From contig SZNP01000001.1 of NCBI GenBank assembly GCA_005239435.1, positions 1 through 64,000 on the forward strand: DNA of 64,000 bases. Direction: 5' to 3'. Below the pieces are notes generated by a model. It did not search any database, was not told where the DNA came from, and was given only the letters and a program-made list of their open reading frames with translations. The stretch's first letter is position 1, and each line of letters begins with the position of its first letter. The translations under genes were made by a program, and so were the position numbers. This DNA comes from Halorussus salinisoli (GTDB lineage: Archaea > Halobacteriota > Halobacteria > Halobacteriales > Haladaptataceae). Positions 16,915 through 24,719 of this stretch are shown one piece after another.

Positions 16915-16935
16915 ACCCCTCCGTTTCAACTGGAG
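16915..16935 (-). promoter_or_regulatory. Degenerate ORB
   Basis: CCCCTCCGTTTCAACTGGA differs from the core in a few positions and lacks the G-string. It lies 215 bp right of the right arm. Confidence 0.65.
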
Positions 16936-16942
16936 ATTGCTC

Positions 16943-17002
16943 CTTTCGTCACCTTGGATACGTTTCGTCATCTCGGATTCTTTTTCGTCACCTCGGACTC
17001 TT
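16943..17002 (+). repeat. TTTCGTCACCTCGGA repeats
   Basis: TTTCGTCACCTTGGA, TTTCGTCATCTCGGA and TTTCGTCACCTCGGA occur about 19-21 bp apart just right of the degenerate ORB. A pair of CGATACCGTGA repeats follows at 17037 and 17061. Confidence 0.65.
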
Positions 17003-17177
17003 TCGGTTTCCGAGACCTCGACCGGCCCGAACTATTCGATACCGTGACTGGCTCAGATCGTCCGATACCGTGAGTCCCAGTTACCTCTCGTCGGCGGTGA
17101 GACAGGCCCGAACCGGGGGACGGGTCCGCTCCGTAACTCGAAATAGGTCTTTTTTGCCGAATCGTGTCTGACATAGG

Positions 17178-17185
17178 TTTAAGTA
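17178..17185 (+). promoter_or_regulatory. TATA-like box of the oapABC operon
   Basis: TTTAAGTA, followed by an AT-rich stretch. The expected start near 17210 would leave a leader of about 50 nt with a Shine-Dalgarno site. Confidence 0.55.
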
Positions 17186-17248
17186 GGTAGGATATAGTTA
17201 TTCGCGCAACAGCCCCCGTGACGGTTTCATTCGCCGATAGTGGGGTCT

Positions 17249-17255
17249 GGGAGGA
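17249..17255 (+). promoter_or_regulatory. Shine-Dalgarno of oapA
   Basis: GGGAGGA lies 5-6 nt before ATG 17260 and decides this start against the in-frame GTG at 17218. Confidence 0.6.
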
Positions 17256-17259
17256 AAGG

Positions 17260-17901
17260 ATGGGATTGTTTACGGATCTGAAAGACAGCATTTCCCGCGT
17301 TACGGACAAGCTCTTCTCCGCACAGGAGCCGAAGCGTATCGGCATCTACGGCCCGCCGAACGCCGGGAAGACGACCCTCGCTAATCGTATCGCCCGCGAC
17401 TGGACCGGTGACGCAGTCGGACCGGAGAGCCACATTCCACACGAAACTCGACGTGCTCGTCGCAAAGAGAACGTCGAAATCGAGCGTGACGGCAAGACGG
17501 TGTCCATCGACATCGTGGACACGCCAGGCGTCACGACCAAAGTCGACTACGAGGAGTTCCTCGACCACGACATGGAGAAGGAAGACGCCGTGCGACGCTC
17601 CCGCGAAGCGACCGAGGGCGTCGCGGAGGCGATGCACTGGCTCCGCGAGGACGTAGACGGCGTCATCTACGTCCTCGACAGCACGACCGACCCCTTCACG
17701 CAGGTCAACACCATGCTCATCGGTATCATCGAGAGTCAGGACCTCCCCGTCCTCATCCTCGCCAACAAGACCGACCTCGAAGATTCGAGCGTCCAGCGCA
17801 TCCGCAACGCCTTCCCGCAGCACGAGACGATTCCGCTCTCGGCGCTCGAAGGCGAGAACATGGACGAAGTGTACGCCAAAATCGCGGAGTACTTCGGGTG
17901 A
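17260..17901 (+). CDS. oapA: Era-like GTPase, oriC1-associated protein OapA
   Basis: This 213-residue small GTPase is the first of three genes conserved beside haloarchaeal oriC1. The G motifs are clear: G1 IGIYGPPNAGKTTLA (about 28-41), G3 IDIVDTPGVT, and G4 LILANKTDLE, with a short effector region between. It opens with an amphipathic helix (MGLFTDLKDSISRVTDKLFS). Its cellular role is not settled; the conserved position suggests a link to replication or its control. It is followed closely by oapB (4 nt between stop and ATG). Confidence 0.9.
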   Translation: MGLFTDLKDSISRVTDKLFSAQEPKRIGIYGPPNAGKTTLANRIARDWTGDAVGPESHIPHETRRARRKENVEIERDGKTVSIDIVDTPGVTTKVDYEEFLDHDMEKEDAVRRSREATEGVAEAMHWLREDVDGVIYVLDSTTDPFTQVNTMLIGIIESQDLPVLILANKTDLEDSSVQRIRNAFPQHETIPLSALEGENMDEVYAKIAEYFG

Positions 17902-17905
17902 TATC

Positions 17906-18295
17906 ATGCCGGAAGTGACAGAGGACGGCCCGAACGACGGCGTCCAGATCGACCTCATCGGTGCCGACCGGATGTCCGAGATGGCATCGATGGAGAAGAT
18001 ACGGATGATACTCGACGGGGTGCGCGACGGCAACATCGTCATCCTCGAAACCGGTCTCTCCCCCGACGAGGAGAGCAAACTCATCGAGGTGACGATGACC
18101 GAGATCAGTCCCGACGAGTTCAACGGCATCGAAATCGAGACGTATCCGCGCTCGGAGACTGCCGACCAGAGCTTCCTCGACCGACTGATGGGCAAGGAGT
18201 CCACCCAGAAGCTCACGGTCATCGGCCCGGCGAACCAGATAGAGACGCTCCACAAGGACGAGAACCTCATCAGCGCTCTCGTGTCACGAAAATAA
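17906..18295 (+). CDS. oapB: OapB, DUF2073 family
   Basis: The 129-residue protein belongs to the archaeal DUF2073 group that travels with OapA. It contains DGVQIDLIGADRMSEMASMEKIRMILDGV and ILETGLSPDEESKLIEVTM, an alpha/beta pattern without evident catalytic residues. The stop overlaps the next ATG (TAATG), indicating translational coupling to oapC. Function unknown beyond its association with oriC1. Confidence 0.88.
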   Translation: MPEVTEDGPNDGVQIDLIGADRMSEMASMEKIRMILDGVRDGNIVILETGLSPDEESKLIEVTMTEISPDEFNGIEIETYPRSETADQSFLDRLMGKESTQKLTVIGPANQIETLHKDENLISALVSRK

Positions 18296-19017
18296 TGCCC
18301 CACCAGTGTACCACCTGCGGCCGGTCGTTCGAGGACGGTTCCAAGGAGATGCTCTCGGGCTGTCCCGACTGTGGCGGGAACAAGTTCCAGTTCAAACCCG
18401 CGGGAGCCGCGGATGGGAACGTTGGTGAGGCCGGAGGAAGTGCACGGTCTGCCGCGACTGCACGGAAGAAGACGCCCGAGAACGTCGGGCCGGCCGTCGG
18501 CGACGCACCGGAAACGGGGGGCGACGACCGGAGCAGCGCGGTAAACAGAGCCGCGGCGACGGTTCGGGACTGGGTGGGTGCGCGAGACGAGACCGAAGCG
18601 GACTCGGCCTCGGCCGCCGACAGCCAGAACTCGACGTCCGTCTCCGACGACCCGACACCAGTCGCCGAGGATTCGGCCTCTGTCGCCGAGGACTCGGCGC
18701 AGGCGAGCGCCCGGCGCGACGTAGTTCCGGAGTCGGAACTCCCGGACGAACCGCCGGAGGACGCGTCTTCTGCGCCGACGGCCGACTCGGACGCCGAAGC
18801 GAACGTCGTCGAGGCACCCGACGTGGAGAATCCCGGACTGAAGGAACTCCGCGAGGAACTCAACAGTCAGTTCGAGAGCATCCGCATCGTCGCACCCGGC
18901 CAGTACGAACTCAACCTGATGGAACTCTACGAACGTGAGGAGTACATCATCTCCCTGAAGGAGGACGGCAAGTACGTCATCGAAGTGCCGGACGCGTGGG
19001 ACGCGACCGAGCGCTGA
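18295..19017 (+). CDS. oapC: OapC, zinc-ribbon protein
   Basis: The 240-residue product starts with a zinc ribbon (CTTCGRSF, then SGCPDCGGNKF; four cysteines within residues 4-28). A long acidic and serine-rich linker follows (about 40-170). A folded C-terminal region (NPGLKELREELNSQFESIRI, then YELNLMELYEREEYIISLKE) ends the chain. This layout is that of the OapC/ArvC proteins found third in the oapABC operon. The linker is of a kind that varies between species. Nucleic-acid or protein contact through the ribbon is inference. Confidence 0.88.
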   Translation: MPHQCTTCGRSFEDGSKEMLSGCPDCGGNKFQFKPAGAADGNVGEAGGSARSAATARKKTPENVGPAVGDAPETGGDDRSSAVNRAAATVRDWVGARDETEADSASAADSQNSTSVSDDPTPVAEDSASVAEDSAQASARRDVVPESELPDEPPEDASSAPTADSDAEANVVEAPDVENPGLKELREELNSQFESIRIVAPGQYELNLMELYEREEYIISLKEDGKYVIEVPDAWDATER

Positions 19018-19104
19018 ATCCACTCCGAGTTCTCGGAAACCACCAGCGAGCCACGTAGTCGTAACAAAACTGTTTAGCTCCGCCCTCACAAATGCCCGAA
19101 TCCG

Positions 19105-20583
19105 ATGCTCGACGACGCCAAGCGCCGAGCCCAGCGCGTCGCGTTCCTCTTTCCGGCCGCGCTGGCCCGCCTCGGCCTGCTCGACCGCGAGAAGGGCGAG
19201 GAGGCGTTCGACCTCGCGGTCCCCGTGATGGTCACGGGCGGGATGCGGACCCTCCTGCGCGTGGCCGACTTCTTCATGGTGGGGCGGGCACTCGGCGACG
19301 AGGCCGTCGCCGCGCTCGAACTCGGCTTTCAGTACTTCTTCATCCCGTTCGGTCTCTCGCTGGCGCTGACCAGCGGGACCATCAGCGTCGTCTCGCGGTT
19401 CGAGGGCGCGGACGAACGCGCGAAGGCCAACTTCGCCATCAAGCAGTCGCTCTGGCTGGCGCTCCTGCTCGCGGTGCCTATCACCGCGGCGACGTGGGTC
19501 TACGCCGCACCGATGCTCGACGTCCTCACCGACGACCCCCGGACCATCGAACTCGGGGCTATCTACCTCAAAATCATCATGCTCTCGGTCTCCTTCCGGT
19601 TCTGGAGCATGATAGCGGCCCGCGCTCTAGCAGGGGTCGGCGACACGCGGACGCCGATGTACGTCCGCTTGCTCACCCTCCCGACCAACGTCTTCCTGAA
19701 CGCGGTCCTCATCTTCGGGTTCGGCCCGTTCCCCGAGTTGGGCGTCGCGGGCGCGGCGTGGGGAACCGCGATCGCCAACGTCCTCGCGGCGACCATCTTC
19801 ACCGCCGCGCTCCTCTCGGGTCGGTACTCGGTCCGCTTCCCAATCGGCGGCAAGCAGTGGGACTGGTCGATTGCAGCCGAAATCGTCCGGGTAGGCGCAC
19901 CGCTCGCGGGAACGCGCCTCTCCCGAACGTTCGGTCGGTTTCCGTTCCTGTTAGTCCTCACCACGCTCGGCACGCCGGTCGTCGCGGCCTACGCCATCGG
20001 TCGCCGAGTCATGCTGTTGGCACTGATGCCAGCGTGGGGTTACTCGACTGCCTCCTCGACGCTCGTCGGCCAATCCATCGGTGCCGGCAACGACGGCGAG
20101 GCCACCGAGTACGGCTGGCAGACCCTCCGCATCGCGCTCGTCACGCAACTGCTCCTCGGCGCGGTGCTGTTCGTGGCGGCCCGACCTATCGCGGTGGCTT
20201 TCGGCACCGAACACGTCGATTTGACCGTCACCTTCGTCCGCGTGTTCGGACTCGGCGTCGCGGCCTTCAGCGTCTCGCGGACGATGCGCGGCGGACTTCG
20301 CGGCGCTGGCGACACGCGCTGGCCCTTCTACGGCGCACTCGCGGGTACGTACCTGTTCAAACTACCGGTGGCGTTCCTCGCGGTCGCGCCCGGCGTCGTC
20401 CTCTTCTCGGTCGCCGACTGGCAGTTCGCGCCGGGTCTCGGTTGGGGCCTGCTCGCGGTCTACGCCTCCATCCTCGGCGACATGTACCTCCGGGCGGTGG
20501 TCAACGTCTTCCGGTTCTGGACCGGCAAGTGGAAGCGAATCGCCCGCGAGTCCGACGTCGGGGCCGGAACCGGCGCGGACTAA
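19105..20583 (+). CDS. MATE family efflux transporter
   Basis: A 492-residue membrane protein with about twelve hydrophobic segments in two similar halves, as in MATE (NorM-type) antiporters that expel cationic drugs or metabolites using Na+ or H+. Typical stretches are VPVMVTGGMRTLLRVADFFMVG in the first half and GLGVAAFSVSRTMRGGLRGAGDTR in the second, with the repeated GAGDTR/GVGDTR signature in both halves (ALAGVGDTRTPMYVR). The substrate cannot be predicted. The ATG at 19105 is 87 nt after oapC. Confidence 0.9.
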   Translation: MLDDAKRRAQRVAFLFPAALARLGLLDREKGEEAFDLAVPVMVTGGMRTLLRVADFFMVGRALGDEAVAALELGFQYFFIPFGLSLALTSGTISVVSRFEGADERAKANFAIKQSLWLALLLAVPITAATWVYAAPMLDVLTDDPRTIELGAIYLKIIMLSVSFRFWSMIAARALAGVGDTRTPMYVRLLTLPTNVFLNAVLIFGFGPFPELGVAGAAWGTAIANVLAATIFTAALLSGRYSVRFPIGGKQWDWSIAAEIVRVGAPLAGTRLSRTFGRFPFLLVLTTLGTPVVAAYAIGRRVMLLALMPAWGYSTASSTLVGQSIGAGNDGEATEYGWQTLRIALVTQLLLGAVLFVAARPIAVAFGTEHVDLTVTFVRVFGLGVAAFSVSRTMRGGLRGAGDTRWPFYGALAGTYLFKLPVAFLAVAPGVVLFSVADWQFAPGLGWGLLAVYASILGDMYLRAVVNVFRFWTGKWKRIARESDVGAGTGAD

Positions 20584-20593
20584 ACCTGAGAGT

Positions 20594-20600
20594 TTTAAAC
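20594..20600 (+). promoter_or_regulatory. TATA-like box for the small membrane peptide gene
   Basis: TTTTAAA sits about 25 nt before ATG 20623, as expected for a leaderless haloarchaeal transcript. Confidence 0.5.
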
Positions 20601-20622
20601 GCTCGCGCTCGAACGACCCGAC

Positions 20623-20715
20623 ATGAGCAAGGCAACCAAGATCGTCGTCGCAACGGTCGGTATCGTCGCGGTTCTCTCGGTCGCAGTGCTGGCGAATCTC
20701 TGGCTGGCCGCCTGA
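20623..20715 (+). CDS. 30-residue single-span membrane peptide
   Basis: The frame begins MSKATKIVVATVGIV and ends LANLWLAA. Residues 6-29 are almost entirely hydrophobic, giving one membrane helix with a positively charged N-terminus (Lys3, Lys6). Support comes from the TATA box at the leaderless distance and from the TGATG overlap with the next gene, which suggests coupled translation. I know no named family for it. Confidence 0.6.
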   Translation: MSKATKIVVATVGIVAVLSVAVLANLWLAA

Positions 20716-21485
20716 TGTTCGAGGAACGATCACTGTCCGGAGAGGTGGCCGCGGTTCGGGAAGCGCACGCTCCCCAGACGCTGGTCCTCGACTCCGGGTC
20801 GGACTTCGAGACGCTGTCGCCCGAGCGGGCCGAGGACCTCGGACTGCTCGTGGACGCGCTCGACCCCCTCGCCTACCCCGAAGAGTGGCTTCCCGAGGAC
20901 GCGCCGGAACTCCTCCGGCGGTTCGCCTCGACCGACTTCACGGTCGGGATGCCCGGCGACGGGAGCGTGGCGTGGACCCGCCAGACCGAACCGCCTGTGG
21001 CGTTCGTGAAGGCCCGGGTGCAGGGGTCGCCCGACGACTTCGTGGACTTTCTGATCGCGGAAGCCCTGGTGGAAATCGGCACGCAACTCCCCGAACACTT
21101 CCTCGGGTTCTTCGAGGACCAGTACGTCGCACTCGACGCCGCGCTCCCGTTCGACGGTGGGAGCGTCTACCAAATCGCGGCGGCGCTGTACGACGCTTAC
21201 CTCGGACTCCACACCCGGAAGGTCTTCGAGGAGTGGGACGACGACTACCCGCGTCTCTTCGCGGCGTGGCAGGACGCCGGCGAGCGCATCGAACCCCGTC
21301 TGGAGGGGCTTCCGTCGTCGATGGCCCGCGACGAGACCGACTTCGCGGACGCCGCGGAGTTCTCGTGCGCCGCGGTGAAACACGGTCTCGAACTCCCCGC
21401 GCCGTTCGCGGCGCTCGACACCGAGGCCTACCGCAGTCACGGCCCGGAGTACGCGGTGAAGTGGGCCGAGAAGACGTTCGAGTGA
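20715..21485 (+). CDS. Uncharacterised acidic haloarchaeal protein, 256 aa
   Basis: The ATG at 20715 overlaps the stop of the 30-residue peptide. The soluble acidic product begins MFEERSLSGEVAAVREAHAP and includes VLDSGSDFETLSPERAEDLG, LPEHFLGFFEDQYVALDAAL and YAVKWAEKTFE at the end. It is mostly helical by appearance, without cysteine clusters, nucleotide motifs or membrane segments. The same frame continues upstream into the MATE gene region, but that part is an artefact of high GC. I do not recognise a function. Confidence 0.75.
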   Translation: MFEERSLSGEVAAVREAHAPQTLVLDSGSDFETLSPERAEDLGLLVDALDPLAYPEEWLPEDAPELLRRFASTDFTVGMPGDGSVAWTRQTEPPVAFVKARVQGSPDDFVDFLIAEALVEIGTQLPEHFLGFFEDQYVALDAALPFDGGSVYQIAAALYDAYLGLHTRKVFEEWDDDYPRLFAAWQDAGERIEPRLEGLPSSMARDETDFADAAEFSCAAVKHGLELPAPFAALDTEAYRSHGPEYAVKWAEKTFE

Positions 21486-21558
21486 ACGTCTCCGACGGTA
21501 ACTTTGCAACCTGCGAAACGGTTTTAGCCTTCTGTGGCGAACGAAGGGATGGTGTCAA

Positions 21559-21654
21559 ATGAACTGGGGGAAACGCGCAGAACCCGGCTGGGAGGAACAG
21601 CTGTATCCCGACGCTGACGACGAAGAGAGCGTCGAGGAGTCTACGACCGAGTAA
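21559..21654 (+). CDS. 31-residue acidic peptide
   Basis: The frame starts MNWGKRAEPGWEEQLYPDAD and ends in an acidic tail (DDEESVEESTTE). Aromatic residues Trp3, Trp11 and Tyr16 followed by acid resemble short conserved haloarchaeal proteins rather than chance. A TTTTAG element at 21522 is a possible promoter. Function unknown. Confidence 0.5.
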   Translation: MNWGKRAEPGWEEQLYPDADDEESVEESTTE

Positions 21655-21752
21655 ACGACTGGAGTTCGAGTCGAACTCTCCTTCGATCTGCCCGATTGCT
21701 ACCGAATCGATTCTCTGTAGCTCTTCGCTTGGCCCTCCGCCGATTCCCGTTT

Positions 21753-21773
21753 GCCCCTTCGTTTCGTCTGGAA
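21753..21773 (-). promoter_or_regulatory. ORB-like element, distal
   Basis: The plus strand reads CCCCTTCGTTTCGTCTGGA, matching all fixed positions of the ORB core. It lies in the intergenic region 124 bp before the histidine kinase gene and 5.1 kb from the unwinding element. Confidence 0.7.
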
Positions 21774-21896
21774 TTCCGGCCTCGTCGAACTCCCCGCTCC
21801 AGAGTGCCGTCTCCGTGAAGGAGCGCCTCAACTGACGTCGAGATGGCAACAAGGGAACCAACATCGTCTTTACCGACCAGTATCTTGGGGTGAGCA

Positions 21897-23384
21897 ATGG
21901 GATACTTGCCCCGGGGTATCGAACGGGTCGGGGGACGCCGCGTCGTCTTAGCCCTCGGAGGACTCTACGTCGTAATTGCGGCCGCCTTCCCGATTACGTT
22001 AATCGTCGGGGACAGGTCAGCCGACGACGTACTGATTATTTCGCTCCTCGTCGGCGTGAGTGGTCTCGTACTCTCTTACGGCGGCTATCGGCTCTCGCGG
22101 ACGAACATCCGCCCCGACCTCTACCACGTCGTCGCCGGGTGGTGCGTCCGCGCCATCGAGGTCATGGTCGGCGTTCTCCTCTTCATCTCGGCCGTCACGA
22201 GTCTGAACGACCCACTCGCGAACTTCCTCATCCTCCCTGCCCTCGCCAGCGTCGCCGGTCTCGGGATGGGGTATCACGATGGACGTGCCCAAACGCGAGC
22301 GGTGGACGCCGAAGAGTCCAGTCAAGAACTCGAACGCTACGAGACCATCGTCGAAACCGTCAACGACGGCATCTTCGTCACCGACGAGGAGAACTACTTC
22401 ACGCTGGTCAACGACGCCTACACCGAACTGGTCGGCTACGACCGCGAGGAACTCGTCGGTTCGCACGTGTCGCTCGTCGTGGCCGAGGAGGAGAACGTGA
22501 CGGCGATGGTCGAGGAGGTGAAACGTGACCTCAAGGAAGGTACCACCGACTCGAAGATGTACGAGACGGCACTGAAAACCGCGTTCGGGGAGACGATAGA
22601 CGTCGAATGGACTGTCGCACCCCTCCCGGAGCAGGAGGACACCGGCCCCGACACAGTTGGCGTCGTGCGCGACGTGACCGAGCGCAACGAGCGCGAACGG
22701 CAACTCGAACGACAAAACGAGCGACTGGACAGTTTCGCGAGTCTGCTCGCCCACGAACTGCGCAACCCCGTCAACATCGGCCAGATATACAGTCAACAAC
22801 TCTCGCGCGAGAACAGCCCGAAGGCGGTCGAGTACGTCACGGAAGCGTTCGACCGCATCGAAGACATGATCGACGTCATGTTGCTCGTGGCACGGGGCCG
22901 CGAGGCGGTCTCCGAGTGCTCGACGGTGCAACTCGCAGACGTGGCGCGGCAGGCGTGGTCCGAGATAGATACCTCCGAGGCGACGCTGGAGGTGACGACC
23001 ACCCAGACGATAGACGTAGACGACACGTACATCCGGCACCTGTTTCGGAATCTGTTCGAGAACGCCGTGGAGCACGGCCCCACGAGCAGTCGGCCGGAGG
23101 CCGACGACGCCGTCGAACACGGCGGGACCGACGTTACGGTCACGGTCGGCGACCTCCCGACCGGGTTCTTCGTGGCCGACGACGGGGCCGGTATCCCCGA
23201 CGACGACCGAGAGGCGATTTTCGAGACGGGGTACACGACGGCTTCCGGCAACGGAGGGATGGGACTCGGACTGACGTTCGTCCAGGAGATGGCGGACGTG
23301 TACGAGTGGGAGTGTTCGGTGACGGAGAGTGACGCCGGCGGGGCACGGTTCGAGTTCGAGAACGTGACCAAGACCAGCGTGTAG
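21897..23384 (+). CDS. Membrane PAS sensor histidine kinase
   Basis: The 495-residue protein has four hydrophobic segments within residues 15-125 (VVLALGGLYVVIAAAFPITL, ISLLVGVSGLVLSYGGY and two more). A PAS domain follows (about 145-260, ETIVETVNDGIFVTDEENYF), then a HisKA-like dimerisation helix with the phosphoacceptor in LLAHELRNPVNIG (His about 285), and a HATPase domain with N box RNLFENAVEHG, G1 ADDGAGIPDDD and G2 GNGGMGLGLTFV. It fits the large group of haloarchaeal orphan kinases; no response regulator is adjacent. The signal sensed is unknown. Confidence 0.9.
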   Translation: MGYLPRGIERVGGRRVVLALGGLYVVIAAAFPITLIVGDRSADDVLIISLLVGVSGLVLSYGGYRLSRTNIRPDLYHVVAGWCVRAIEVMVGVLLFISAVTSLNDPLANFLILPALASVAGLGMGYHDGRAQTRAVDAEESSQELERYETIVETVNDGIFVTDEENYFTLVNDAYTELVGYDREELVGSHVSLVVAEEENVTAMVEEVKRDLKEGTTDSKMYETALKTAFGETIDVEWTVAPLPEQEDTGPDTVGVVRDVTERNERERQLERQNERLDSFASLLAHELRNPVNIGQIYSQQLSRENSPKAVEYVTEAFDRIEDMIDVMLLVARGREAVSECSTVQLADVARQAWSEIDTSEATLEVTTTQTIDVDDTYIRHLFRNLFENAVEHGPTSSRPEADDAVEHGGTDVTVTVGDLPTGFFVADDGAGIPDDDREAIFETGYTTASGNGGMGLGLTFVQEMADVYEWECSVTESDAGGARFEFENVTKTSV

Positions 23385-23498
23385 CCGCTCGACCGCATCC
23401 GTACCTACTGTTCTGTTTCCTATCGTCTCCGACAGGTTTCGACAGGCCCGGAGTTCAGGATACCACACTCCGAAGCGGACGCGTCCCGAAAAGCGCGC

Positions 23499-23744
23499 TC
23501 AGGGAACGAGTTGTTCACCGTCGTCGTCGTAGACTCTGATGGCGTCCACGGGGCAGACCCGTGCGGCCATCTTCGCGTCGAACTCGGCGTCGTCGGGCAC
23601 CTCGCGCACGAACACGTCCTCCTCGCTCTCCTCGGAATCTCGGAGGTCGGCCTTGCCGTCGTCGCGGTTCTCCTCGAAGGCCTCCCACTCGGCGGTACAC
23701 TGGAACATCCCGGTACAGGTGTCGCGGTCGAACTCGATTCGCAT
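23499..23744 (-). CDS. Ferredoxin, probably single-cluster type
   Basis: The 81-residue acidic protein has Cys10 and Cys16 in DTCTGMFQC, and Cys64 followed by proline in VCPVDAIRV. This three-cysteine pattern is that of single-cluster [3Fe-4S] or modified [4Fe-4S] ferredoxins of the fer4_13/15 type, with a halophilic acidic insert between the halves. It would carry electrons for an unidentified oxidoreductase. The ATG at 23744 is chosen because the ferredoxin motif starts directly there (MRIEFDRDTC) and a GAATTAGGGG box lies about 30 nt before. Confidence 0.85.
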   Translation of the reverse strand: MRIEFDRDTCTGMFQCTAEWEAFEENRDDGKADLRDSEESEEDVFVREVPDDAEFDAKMAARVCPVDAIRVYDDDGEQLVP

Positions 23745-23917
23745 GTGTCGGCGTTGGGCGGGCACCCCCTAATTCCTGTCTCCTCGCACTCGACGCCGGA
23801 CGACCGTCCGGAGAACGTCCGGAGACCGCCGCGCAAAGCAGACTCAACAACATATTTATTCCCCTTGGACAGTAAATTATTTCTATAGGAACGGCTTTCG
23901 ATTATCTACGTCTCGAA

Positions 23918-24577
23918 CTACTTGCCGTATTCGAGCCGGTTTCCGATTTTGGCCGGCAGTCCGGCTTCTTCGACTGCCTCCTGCACGGCGGCGACGTCGT
24001 ACTCCACGCGACGTTGTTCGACCATCAGGTCGTCCAAGTCGAGCACCGAGTAGGCCGCACGCGGGTCGCCGTCGCGCGGTTGACCCACGCTTCCGGGGTT
24101 CATCACGATGCCCTCGGCGTACGCTTCGGCGTGCTGGACGTGGGTGTGGCCCATCACCAACACGTCCTCGTCGCCCAGCAAGTCGGGCGAGAACTCGTCG
24201 GGCATCGTGTAGTGGTCGGGGTCGTCGGGGTGGCCGTGGACGATTTTCACCCGGTCGTCGAACTCCCGACGCTCGTTCGGTAGACCGCCGAGCCAGTCCA
24301 ACTGGTCGTCGGAGAGTCGCTCGCGGGCGTGTTCGACTCCGGCTTTCGCCATCGCGTTGAATCGGAACGCGGTGTCCGAAGCCACCGCTCGGTCGTGGTT
24401 GCCCATCACCGTCGGAATCTCGCGCTCGCGGACCGTCTCGACGCACTCGGCGGGCCACGGGTTGTACCCCACCACGTCGCCCGCACAGACCAGCGTGTCT
24501 ACGTCGGTCGCGTCTTCGAGGACCGCTTCGAACGCGACTCGGTTCGAGTGAACGTCGGAGAGGACGCCGATTCTCAT
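23918..24577 (-). CDS. Metallophosphoesterase, YfcE/MJ0936-like
   Basis: The 219-residue protein has the complete calcineurin-like metal site: GVLSDVHSN at the N-terminus, LVCAGDVVGYNPWP, TVMGNHDRAV, KIVHGHPDD and LVMGHTHVQHA, then NPGSVGQPRDGDPRAAY, characteristic of the YfcE/MJ0936 phosphodiesterase family. The physiological substrate is not evident. It follows the ferredoxin gene divergently placed promoters aside, on the same strand. Confidence 0.9.
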   Translation of the reverse strand: MRIGVLSDVHSNRVAFEAVLEDATDVDTLVCAGDVVGYNPWPAECVETVREREIPTVMGNHDRAVASDTAFRFNAMAKAGVEHARERLSDDQLDWLGGLPNERREFDDRVKIVHGHPDDPDHYTMPDEFSPDLLGDEDVLVMGHTHVQHAEAYAEGIVMNPGSVGQPRDGDPRAAYSVLDLDDLMVEQRRVEYDVAAVQEAVEEAGLPAKIGNRLEYGK

Positions 24578-24627
24578 GTCAGAGCGTTCGCACGCCCGGG
24601 GCTTAATTCCGACTCTCGACGCCGCGA

Positions 24628-24719
24628 CTCGGCTACGGTTCTCGACCGAACTCAGTTTCGGTTCACGAAGGGACTCGGTTCCGATTCACGACCGACCTCA
24701 CTCCCCGTTCTCGACGGCG
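24628..24719 (-). repeat. 23-bp degenerate tandem repeat, four units
   Basis: Units at 24628, 24651, 24674 and 24697 are each exactly 23 bp; on the minus strand they share a core like TCGTGAACCGAAACTGAG and GTCGTGAATCGGAACCGAG. The last unit overlaps the 3' end of purO, the others lie downstream of its stop. The period and position match the array at 10742-10833. Confidence 0.65.

Larger units (their letters stand above)
15379..17259. other. Chromosomal replication origin oriC1 (intergenic)
   Basis: The 1.88 kb between orc1 and oapA has no convincing gene but holds four ORB copies, an AT-rich unwinding element and several short repeat families. The gene order polD1, signal peptidase, orc1, origin, oapA-oapB-oapC is that reported for conserved haloarchaeal oriC1 loci. 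Initiation most likely occurs at 16480-16700, where two ORBs with outward G-strings face each other across the AT-rich stretch. Open frames crossing this region are repeat-driven and have no protein similarity I can recognise. Confidence 0.93.

Noticed and set aside
15752..17072. CRISPR array in the repeat-rich intergenic region
   Set aside because: Repeats are 11-18 bp, degenerate, contiguous or irregularly spaced, without 30-40 bp unique spacers, and no cas gene is present.
17227..19089. Minus-strand frame of 620 codons opposite oapABC
   Set aside because: Antisense shadow; the plus-strand genes have clear GTPase and zinc-ribbon motifs and overlapping stops and starts.
19092..20714. Upstream extension of the 256-residue protein through the MATE gene
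   Set aside because: The extension is extremely Arg-rich and is the shifted frame of the transporter; the real start is ATG 20715.
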